A program made the translations under genes and the position numbers. From assembly GCF_000412635.1 (NCBI RefSeq), contig NZ_ASTG01000019.1, forward strand, positions 62,001 through 126,000: 64,000 nucleotides of DNA, written 5' to 3'. Each line of letters opens with the position of its first letter. Within the stretch, counting starts at the first letter, position 1. The stretch comes from Sphingobium bisphenolivorans. GTDB taxonomy: Bacteria > Pseudomonadota > Alphaproteobacteria > Sphingomonadales > Sphingomonadaceae. The notes under the pieces were generated by a model. The model had not been told where the DNA came from and did not search any database. It saw nothing but the letters and a program-made list of their open reading frames with translations. This document shows, piece after piece, positions 43,066-49,987 of the stretch.

Positions 43066-44877
43066 TCATAGTTGGCGGCGGCCCGTCTGGCGCGGCCTGT
43101 CCGCCTCATCCCTCTTCCCACCGGGCGTGGAAGGCGCCCACGGCGCCCCGTCGCCGGCATGATAGCTGTGGCACATGGCGCAGCCCGACGGCACGTCGGC
43201 GCTCGACTTCTCGCCGCCATGGCAGGTGCGGCAACTGTCGATGCCGGGCAGCAGCAACTGGCGCGCGTCATGCGATTTGGGCGCGGCGTGGCAGCTTTCG
43301 CACGTCTCCGTGCTGTGCGCCCGGTGATCGAACCAGCCCTTCGTCATGTAGCGGTTGGGCTGGTTGACCGGCAGCACGCCCCAGCTTGCTTCGCCGTTGA
43401 CGCCCGGCGGCGTCACGACATGGCAATCGTAGCAGGCGCCGCCCTTCGAGAAGACGGCGCGGATGGCGTCGTCGGCGCGGGAGGGCCGGGCGGCAACCGC
43501 GCCGAAATAGGCGTGGTAGATCTGCCCCTGCGCATAGTCGCCGGGCCGTCGCCGCGCCATGCCGCCCAGCGCGACGGGACGCGCGGGGCCGGTCGAGCGA
43601 TAATAGGCGCGCAGGTCCGCGATGACCTGATCGGGCTGGCCGTGGCGCAGGGTGCGGACGGTGCCGCCGATCGTCTCGAACGCCAGGCTGTGGCAGGACT
43701 GGCAGTCCCGCTCCATGTCCACCGGTAGGAAGCGCACCCCGTCGGCTGTGGGGCGATGGCAATCCTTGCAGGCCAGCGCGTCGCCATAGCCGGCCTGGGC
43801 CTTCAGCGTCCGCGCCATGCGGGCGACGCCGCCGGTCTTTGCCAGATGAACGTCGTGCGGGAATTTGAGGTTGCGGTCGTCGGTCAGCCTGCCGTCGATC
43901 GGCTCGCGCGAGAAATCGGGATGGATCCCGTTCATGCGCTGCACCAGCGCGGAGAATTGCGGGTGATCCCTGCCGAAATCGCTCGCATTGACGAGCTTCG
44001 TGTCCCTGAGCCGGTCCTTCAGCGAGCCGTGGCAGTCGGTGCAGAAGGCTTGCGGAGCGGGCTGCATCGGCCCTGCGCCCTCATGCTCGCGGTGGCAGTC
44101 GACGCAGGCGCCCTGCGGCGGCTTGCCGAAGGTGGAGGCGACGAGGTTCAGGAACTTGCCGCCGATCCCCGGCTCGGCGCGAGCCATGGCGATGCGGGCG
44201 GCGGGGGCATGGTCATGCACATCCTTGTGACAGGTCTGGCAGGCGGAATCGCGGACGGAGACGAACGCCTTTTGATGGCAGGTTTCGCACTTGCCCTCCA
44301 GCGCGTGGTGCGCCTGGCTGAGCGGGCCGGAGGACCAGGCCCCATCGCCTTTCACGCTATAGATGTTGCGCGTGTCGTCGGTCGGCCGGCTGGCATAGCT
44401 GTAGATCGGCACCGCGAGGAAACCGATCAGGATGGCGAGGACGAGGCCCCAGGCGGTCAGGCGCTTGGGCGGGGCAAGACCGCGCAGGGAGAAGACCTCG
44501 CTCTCCTCCTTCTCCTCCGACGCTTGGGAGACGGCATCGACCCGGCGGATGGTGAGGATGGTCGCGTCATCCTCGCGCGAGACGGTGACCCGATGTCCCC
44601 CGAAGCGCAGTTCCGCGCCCTTGACCGTCTCGATCTCGGCCGATCGGGTGGTGCGGCCATCGACGTCGAAGCCGAGGGTGCCGGTGGCGCGGACGCGGAT
44701 GGTGCGCGCGTCGATCTGCTCGATCCGCGCGTGATCGGGTTCCAGCGCCAGGTCGGGCAGGTGAATGTCGCTGGTGGATGCGCGGCCGAGCGATAGCTGC
44801 GACTTGGCGAGCGTTGCCGCGCGGACGATCTCGCGGCCGTCGGCGGTCAGGCTGATCTGGCGGATGATGAAGGGCAT
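43066..44877 (-). CDS. FHA domain-transmembrane-ten-haem cytochrome c fusion
   Basis: A 603-residue protein from the ATG at 44877 (5 bp after the cytochrome b-like gene). Residues about 1-115 are an FHA domain with the LGRASTSDIHLPDL strand pair. The usual S-x-x-H is EPDH here, so the Ser that contacts phosphothreonine is replaced although the Arg is kept. One membrane helix (about 139-161) follows, and then ten CXXCH sites: CETCH, CQTCH, CVDCH, CTDCH, CKDCH, CQSCH, CYDCH, CESCH, CRTCH and CAMCH. The topology should put FHA in the cytoplasm and haems in the periplasm. It is the natural acceptor of electrons from the membrane protein encoded just upstream. Confidence 0.9.
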   Translation of the reverse strand: MPFIIRQISLTADGREIVRAATLAKSQLSLGRASTSDIHLPDLALEPDHARIEQIDARTIRVRATGTLGFDVDGRTTRSAEIETVKGAELRFGGHRVTVSREDDATILTIRRVDAVSQASEEKEESEVFSLRGLAPPKRLTAWGLVLAILIGFLAVPIYSYASRPTDDTRNIYSVKGDGAWSSGPLSQAHHALEGKCETCHQKAFVSVRDSACQTCHKDVHDHAPAARIAMARAEPGIGGKFLNLVASTFGKPPQGACVDCHREHEGAGPMQPAPQAFCTDCHGSLKDRLRDTKLVNASDFGRDHPQFSALVQRMNGIHPDFSREPIDGRLTDDRNLKFPHDVHLAKTGGVARMARTLKAQAGYGDALACKDCHRPTADGVRFLPVDMERDCQSCHSLAFETIGGTVRTLRHGQPDQVIADLRAYYRSTGPARPVALGGMARRRPGDYAQGQIYHAYFGAVAARPSRADDAIRAVFSKGGACYDCHVVTPPGVNGEASWGVLPVNQPNRYMTKGWFDHRAHSTETCESCHAAPKSHDARQLLLPGIDSCRTCHGGEKSSADVPSGCAMCHSYHAGDGAPWAPSTPGGKRDEADRPRQTGRRQL

Positions 44878-44882
44878 GGCGC

Positions 44883-45761
44883 TCACCAATAGAAGAAGAC
44901 GCTGACGATATGCGCGGTGAGCGCGGCAAGCAGGGCGAAGGTCGCCGGCACATGGACTGTCAGCCAGATTTCCAGCAGCGCCTTGAGCTTCAGGTGGCGG
45001 CGCAGGCGCGCCAGCATCGCCTGCTTGCGTTCGAGCAGGGCATCGACCTTTTCCAGCGGCTCCTTCCCGGTGTCGGCATGGTCGCCGGTCCAGTGGCGCA
45101 GCGCAGCCTGCGCGGCGGCGGTGGCGCAGCGCGGATAGCGGCCGGTCAGCCGCGCGATAAGGCCGCCGCCGAAGGGGTCGTCGCCCAGCGACTGGCGCAC
45201 CAGCGCGGCTTGGCCCTGCGGCAGCGGCTGGGCGGCGTCGTGCAGCTGGCGGTCGATGGCGCGGACGGCCTCCAGCATCTGCACCTGCGTCATTTCGGCG
45301 CGGTTGTTGCTGAGCGCGGTGGGCAATGTCGCATAGACCGTGATGCCGAACAGGCCCGACAGGATCACCAGCATCATCAGCGCATAGGCGAGGGTGTGGA
45401 CGTTCCACCCCAGTTGGAAGCCGGTGTGCAGCGTGCCGATGACGATAAGGCTGAGGCCGAGATAGACATGGGCGGAGGTCCAGGCCTTCAACGACCATCG
45501 GCCGCGCGTCATGGCGCGCTTGCGCAGGCCCAGCAGCGTCAGCCAGAGGATCAGCAGCACGCCGATCGTCCCCATGGTGTAACCGTACCAGCTGCCGCCA
45601 TTATGGCGCGGCGTTATGTCGACCATCAGATAGCTGGCGATGGCGAGAAAGCAGAGCAGGGTCGCGATCTTCAGCCAGCGGAAGTTGGCATGCCGCAGGA
45701 AGCCGTCATGCAGGGTTTCGCCCTTGGCGCGGCGTGTGGGAGAGGAAGCGCGGGTCGCCAT
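44883..45761 (-). CDS. Multi-pass membrane protein, probably haem-b binding
   Basis: A 292-residue protein with about five transmembrane helices (roughly 29-47, 59-79, 95-115, 121-146, 262-291) and a cytoplasmic or periplasmic loop of about 110 residues between the fourth and fifth. Histidines H98, H112 and H122 in helices 3/4 and H270 and H284 in the last helix are placed as haem-b ligands would be in cytochrome b561/DUF4405-like proteins. This suggests transfer of electrons across the inner membrane between the cytosolic FAD/FeS protein and the periplasmic ten-haem cytochrome, whose genes flank it. No quinone site can be read. Haem binding is an inference. Confidence 0.78.
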   Translation of the reverse strand: MATRASSPTRRAKGETLHDGFLRHANFRWLKIATLLCFLAIASYLMVDITPRHNGGSWYGYTMGTIGVLLILWLTLLGLRKRAMTRGRWSLKAWTSAHVYLGLSLIVIGTLHTGFQLGWNVHTLAYALMMLVILSGLFGITVYATLPTALSNNRAEMTQVQMLEAVRAIDRQLHDAAQPLPQGQAALVRQSLGDDPFGGGLIARLTGRYPRCATAAAQAALRHWTGDHADTGKEPLEKVDALLERKQAMLARLRRHLKLKALLEIWLTVHVPATFALLAALTAHIVSVFFYW

Positions 45762-45786
45762 TAGAGGGGCGCCGCTTTCATCTCAA

Positions 45787-45879
45787 CCGTCATCCCCGCG
45801 GAGGCGGGGATCCATCTCCCCACCGTTCCCCCTGGCGCTTCTTGCGGGAGATGGATTCCCGCTTCGGCGGGAATGACAG
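45787..45879. repeat. REP/BIME-like palindromic element, copy 2
   Basis: Left arm CCGTCATCCCCGCGGAGGCG to GGGGATCCATCTCCC; right arm GAGATGGATTCCCGCTTCGG to GGGAATGACAG is its imperfect inverted complement. The arms match those of copy 1 at 36823-36911. It lies in the 143-bp gap between the FAD/FeS gene and the membrane cytochrome gene. Confidence 0.88.
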
Positions 45880-45904
45880 ATTTATTTTGCGCTAAGTAAG
45901 GCAT

Positions 45905-48430
45905 TTAATTCGCTTGCCCATCAAGCCGGGCCACGGTCAGGAAATCCTCCGGCGAGACGCGGATCGCGGCCCCCGTCGGACAGGCGCGCACGCAGGCGGG
46001 GCCGCCGTCGATGCCCGAGCACATGTCGCACTTGATCGCCTTCTTCGGCTTTTCGACACCCGGCTCGGCGTTCTTATAGCGCCATTTCTTCGACGGCTCG
46101 CCGGGGCCGGGGCCTTGCCCAAAGAACATCCAGCTGAGCAGGCCTGGCTTTTTCGGCGGCACGCTGTCCATGCGAATCACGCCATAGGGGCAGTTGCGCT
46201 GACAATTGCCGCAGCCGATGCAGGTCTCGTCGATGAAGACTTCGCCGTCGGACCCCCGATGGATGGCGTTGGGCGGGCAGTCGGCCATGCAGTGCGGATG
46301 CTCGCAATGGCGGCAGCTGGTGGGGACGTGCAGGTGCGCATAGGTGCGCCCGGCCTCGCGGTCGAGGCGGGACAGGCCCTCATGACTGTCGGCGCAGGCT
46401 TTCTCGCAATTGTCGCAGCCGACGCAGAGATGTTCGTCGATCAGGAGCACGTCGGTCGCTTCGCCGATGCCGTTGTCGACCAGGAATTTGGCCGTCTCCG
46501 AATACATGTCAACGACGGTGGAGAAGCTGTCCTTGCGGCTTTCGATGAAGGCGTTGACGTCCTGCCGCGCCGCCATGTCGCGGCGGGCGCGTTCGAGCAG
46601 GGCGGGCTTGGCGGCCATCAGCCTGGCAAAGGCGTCGCCGTTCAGCCGGATGACTTCGGACTTGACCGTCGCCTTCACCGTCGCGGTGCGCGGGCCGCCG
46701 GCGATCAACGCCATTTCCCCGACATAGGAACCGGCGGGGAGGTAGGAGAGAAAGACGTTTTTGCCGCCGATCTTCTTCTCCACGATCATTGATCCCACGC
46801 GGATGACATAGATGTCGGTGCCAAGGTCGCCTTCGGTGAGGATCGCCTCGCCTGCCTTGACCGTCTGGATTTCGGCGCTGTCGAGCACTTCGGAAAGGTC
46901 GGCCGGGGTGAGGCCCGCGCCGAACATCTGGAGCAGTTGCCGCTCGGTCGAGATGCGGGTGATGGCGCGCTTGGCCGGCGGATTGGAGGACATGAGCTTC
47001 AGCGCCGCGCTGCGCGACACCTCCACCATGATCGAGTCCGTGCCCGCGCGCACGGTCGAGCCGCGGCGCCGGCCGGATATAAGCCCGACTTCGCCGAAGA
47101 TGCTCCCCGCAGCGATGGGGACATTGGCCCTCGGCGCGACCTCCACCAGCGCCTGCCCCGTGGCGATGCCGAACAGCGAGGAGCCGGCGTCATGCTTTTC
47201 GAAGATCGTCTCACCGGCGCGATAGGCGCGGACCTCGCTGTCGAGCATGAACTCGCGCATCTGCAAGGGCGAGAGGCCCTCCAGGATGGAGACGTTGGTG
47301 CGCAGATACTCCAGCCATTCCGCAACGCTCCTCTTCTCGGGCAAGCTCGCGAACTTGGCGGCCAGGATCGGTTCGTCGGCGGGCTTCAGGTCGCGATTGC
47401 CGTTGATATATTCAACGACGTCATAGCCCTGGTTCATGCAGTGCTTGATCAGCGGATAGCCCGCCAGCGCGCCGATGACGAAGATGCCGGGCGCCGTGCT
47501 TTCGAACACCGGGGACAATTTGGGGAAGGCAAGCCGGTCGCCGCTGGTAAACTCGATGCCGCAGCTTTCGACAAAGCCGCGCGGCGGGGCCGAGCCCATG
47601 CGCGCGATGATGCGGTCGCATTTCAGCTTCACCTCGCCATCGCGGCTGTCGAGGGTGATGAAGCCCGGCTCGATCTTCGCGGTGGTGGATTCGGTCATGA
47701 TGCTGAGCCGCCCTGCCTCGGCGGCGGCCATCAGCCCCTTGACGTTGGCGGGTTTGGCGCTGGCGAACTCGGTCGACCGGTTGAGGATGGTGACGACATT
47801 GCCCTGCGCCTCGTCGGCGGCGAGGCCCATGGCGTTTTCGATGCCCGCGTCGCCCGTGCCGACGATGAAGATGTGCTCGTCATTATATTCGGCCGGATCG
47901 TCGAGCTGATATTGCACATGGGGCAGCTCCGCGCCGGGCACGCGCATCAGGTTGGGGTTGCCCTGCGTGCCGATCGCCATGATGACGGCGTCGGCGATGA
48001 CTTCGCGCCCGTCGCTCAGCGTCAGGCGGTAGGGCGGGGCGAGGCGCTGGATTTCCTTGATGTCGGTGGAGCCGTCCCGCTTGCGCTCCACGATCTTCTG
48101 GATGGAGCCGGGAATGGGATCGCCGGTGCCGGTGATCGCCTTGACCTCGGCATGAAAGGCGACGTTGATGCCCTGCGCGGCGGCCTGTTCGTTCCAGCGG
48201 CCGAGGATCGCCTCGCGCTTGCCGGCTTCGAAATCGCAGTCGGAGCGAAGCACGAGCTGGCTGGGCGTCGCCATCACATGCTTGCCCTTCTGATATTTGA
48301 AGATTGTGTCGGAGAGGTGATCCGTCTTCTCGATCAGCAGATGCGACAGGCCCAGCTGCGCCGCGCGCGCGGCCGCGCTCAGCCCCGCCGGCCCCGATCC
48401 GACGATCGCGATACGCACGCGCTCAGTCAC
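45905..48430 (-). CDS. FAD/NAD(P) oxidoreductase-(cNMP-binding)x2-ferredoxin fusion
   Basis: An 841-residue cytosolic protein. Residues about 1-365 are a thioredoxin-reductase-like flavoprotein (IVGSGPAGLSAAARAA for FAD, VGTGDAGIENAMGLA for NAD(P)H) without a CXXC disulfide. Two cyclic-nucleotide-binding domains follow (about 385-500 and 505-625). The second has the textbook GEMALIAGGPRTATV pocket; the first (GEVGLISGRRRGSTV) is looser. From about 660 a four-cluster ferredoxin module of the HybA/DmsB type begins: CVGCDNCEKAC, CRHCEHPHCMADCP, CIGCGNCQRNCP and CDMC...CVRACP. Electrons from NAD(P)H could pass through FAD and FeS to the membrane protein encoded next, under cyclic-nucleotide control. 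The start is divergent from the TPR gene. Confidence 0.93.
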   Translation of the reverse strand: MTERVRIAIVGSGPAGLSAAARAAQLGLSHLLIEKTDHLSDTIFKYQKGKHVMATPSQLVLRSDCDFEAGKREAILGRWNEQAAAQGINVAFHAEVKAITGTGDPIPGSIQKIVERKRDGSTDIKEIQRLAPPYRLTLSDGREVIADAVIMAIGTQGNPNLMRVPGAELPHVQYQLDDPAEYNDEHIFIVGTGDAGIENAMGLAADEAQGNVVTILNRSTEFASAKPANVKGLMAAAEAGRLSIMTESTTAKIEPGFITLDSRDGEVKLKCDRIIARMGSAPPRGFVESCGIEFTSGDRLAFPKLSPVFESTAPGIFVIGALAGYPLIKHCMNQGYDVVEYINGNRDLKPADEPILAAKFASLPEKRSVAEWLEYLRTNVSILEGLSPLQMREFMLDSEVRAYRAGETIFEKHDAGSSLFGIATGQALVEVAPRANVPIAAGSIFGEVGLISGRRRGSTVRAGTDSIMVEVSRSAALKLMSSNPPAKRAITRISTERQLLQMFGAGLTPADLSEVLDSAEIQTVKAGEAILTEGDLGTDIYVIRVGSMIVEKKIGGKNVFLSYLPAGSYVGEMALIAGGPRTATVKATVKSEVIRLNGDAFARLMAAKPALLERARRDMAARQDVNAFIESRKDSFSTVVDMYSETAKFLVDNGIGEATDVLLIDEHLCVGCDNCEKACADSHEGLSRLDREAGRTYAHLHVPTSCRHCEHPHCMADCPPNAIHRGSDGEVFIDETCIGCGNCQRNCPYGVIRMDSVPPKKPGLLSWMFFGQGPGPGEPSKKWRYKNAEPGVEKPKKAIKCDMCSGIDGGPACVRACPTGAAIRVSPEDFLTVARLDGQAN

Positions 48431-48569
48431 TTCAACCCCCCTGTTTACGCCCCTCAGCCCCTGACTTTTCCACTTGTCGACGGGTACCGAGGGGCTAAGC
48501 CCCGGACCCTCTTATCATTTCCGTCGCGCTGCGCTAGACGGCACTTGGGTTAAAGGGAGCCGATCGAAA

Positions 48570-49499
48570 GTGAGTTGGGGCACGGGGCGCATCCTGCTGA
48601 TGGGGGCTGTCGGGATCGCGGCGGTATCGATCGGCTATAATGTCATGCAAAAGCCGTCCGAGGCGGGCGATCCGGCCGCTGCCTCGCCCGTGCCGCCGCT
48701 CGCGCAGGCCTCTGACCCGGAAGCGGCCATTCGCGCGCTTCAGGACCGAGTGGGCGCCAACCCCAATGATGCGGAAGGGTGGCAGACGCTCGGCTGGGCC
48801 TATTTCGAGAGCGGGCGTCACGCCGACGCGGTGCGCGCCTATCGCCGAGCGACGAAGCTGGTGCCGGGCAACGCGACCTTCTGGTCATCGCTCGGCGAAG
48901 CGGTCGTGATGGCGAGCGAGCATGACCCGATGCCGAAGGAAGCATCCGACGCCTTCGACCGCGCGATCCGGCTGGACCCGAAGGAACCGCGGGCCCGCTA
49001 TTTCCTCGCTGTCCGCAAGGATCTGGCGAAGGATCATGAAGGCGCGATCGGCGACTGGCTTGCGCTGCTCGCCGACACGCCGCCCGGCGCTCCATGGGAA
49101 GCGGACCTGCGCCGCACGATCGAGCAGGTGGGCAGGATCAACGATATCGAAGTCAAGCAGCGGCTGGCGGCCGTGAAGCCCACCGCGCCGCATCCCGCCA
49201 TGGGATCGGTCGCGACGGCGGCGATCCCCGGACCCTCGCGCGAGCAGATGCAGGCCGCCTCGCAACTGCCCAAGGGCCAGCAGGACGCGATGATAGAGGG
49301 GATGGTTTCGGGTCTGGAGGCCAAGCTCAAGGCCAATCCCGCCAATGTCGACGGCTGGATCATGCTGATGCGCAGCCGCATGACGCTGGGCGAAACGGCA
49401 AAGGCGAGCGCTGCTTATCAGGCCGCACGCACCGCAAACCCTGCCCAGGCGGCGCGCATCGCGGACGAGGCGCGGCTGCTGGGCGTACCCGGCGCCTGA
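48570..49499 (+). CDS. CcmI/NrfG-like TPR protein for cytochrome c maturation
   Basis: A 309-residue protein with an N-terminal membrane helix (about 5-24) and TPR repeats in two blocks (about 48-160: WQTLGWAYFESGRHADAVRAYRRA; and 225-305: GWIMLMRSRMTLGETAKASAAYQAA). This layout is that of the apocytochrome chaperone CcmI/CcmH C-terminal domain. I chose a GTG at 48570 behind AAAGGGAG; the frame is open to 48474 without a site. It diverges from the FAD/FeS gene across 139 bp. Next to genes for about 25 haem sites, a dedicated maturation factor is reasonable; the other ccm genes are not in the window. Confidence 0.78.
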   Translation: MSWGTGRILLMGAVGIAAVSIGYNVMQKPSEAGDPAAASPVPPLAQASDPEAAIRALQDRVGANPNDAEGWQTLGWAYFESGRHADAVRAYRRATKLVPGNATFWSSLGEAVVMASEHDPMPKEASDAFDRAIRLDPKEPRARYFLAVRKDLAKDHEGAIGDWLALLADTPPGAPWEADLRRTIEQVGRINDIEVKQRLAAVKPTAPHPAMGSVATAAIPGPSREQMQAASQLPKGQQDAMIEGMVSGLEAKLKANPANVDGWIMLMRSRMTLGETAKASAAYQAARTANPAQAARIADEARLLGVPGA

Positions 49500-49545
49500 T
49501 CAGATTGGGTCTTCCCATCCGCTGCCGCACCGCCTAAGAACGGCT

Positions 49546-49571
49546 GCGAAACGGCTTACCAGCCGTTTCGC
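49546..49571. terminator. Perfect 10-bp hairpin after the TPR gene
   Basis: GCGAAACGGC and its exact complement GCCGTTTCGC are separated by six bases, 47 bp after the TPR stop codon. No T-run follows, so it is not a classical intrinsic terminator; it may still end or stabilise the transcript before the riboswitch. Confidence 0.55.
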
Positions 49572-49580
49572 AAGATCGCG

Positions 49581-49795
49581 CCGGTGCCCCGAAAGGGGCT
49601 TCAAAGGGAATGGGGTGAGGGGGCCTGAGCGCCGCCAAATCCCCGGCTGTCCCTGCAACTGTAAGCGGTGAGCGAGACGCATATCGATCCTTTCAAGGAA
49701 GAGGGTCAGTCACTGGGCCGGACGCTAAATCCTGCGAGGCCTGGGAAGGCCATGCCTCGAGCGATGACCCGCAAGCCAGGAAACCTGCCGGCGTC
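49581..49795 (+). ncRNA. Cobalamin riboswitch
   Basis: The conserved elements occur in order: GGTGCCC near the 5' side, AAAGGGAA at 49603, the GGCTGTCCCTGCAACTGTAAGCGG-type core around 49645-49667, a GGGAAGGC segment near 49743, and the B12 box GCAAGCCAGGAAACCTGCC at 49771-49789. It lies 190 bp before the TonB receptor ATG in the same direction and should repress it when adenosylcobalamin or a relative is abundant. The 190-bp gap is GC-rich and probably contains the expression platform. Confidence 0.93.
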
Positions 49796-49987
49796 TGGTC
49801 GCTCATGCCTGGGTCCAGGGGATGGCCGCGGCACGGTGAATTCCGTCTGAGCGACGAACGAGCGGTGGGGGCCGCTCCGGTTCGCGTGGGCGGCCGCTGA
49901 TGGCGTCCGGCCGTCGGCGCGCGCCGGCTGTCGTTCTGGACGGCGCGCCTCCACCGGCAGTCGCATGACGCCGGGGAATGAAAAGAC

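Noticed and set aside
44878..45498. N-terminal extension of the FHA-cytochrome frame by 207 codons
   Set aside because: It lies antiphase within the membrane cytochrome gene; the FHA domain begins cleanly at the ATG at 44877.
36823..45879. Segment between the two palindromes as a composite mobile element
   Set aside because: No transposase, no target duplication, and these palindromes are a common dispersed repeat type; two copies do not show mobility.
49546..49571. Classical rho-independent terminator
   Set aside because: The hairpin is perfect but no T-run follows, so only a hairpin with possible terminator role is claimed.
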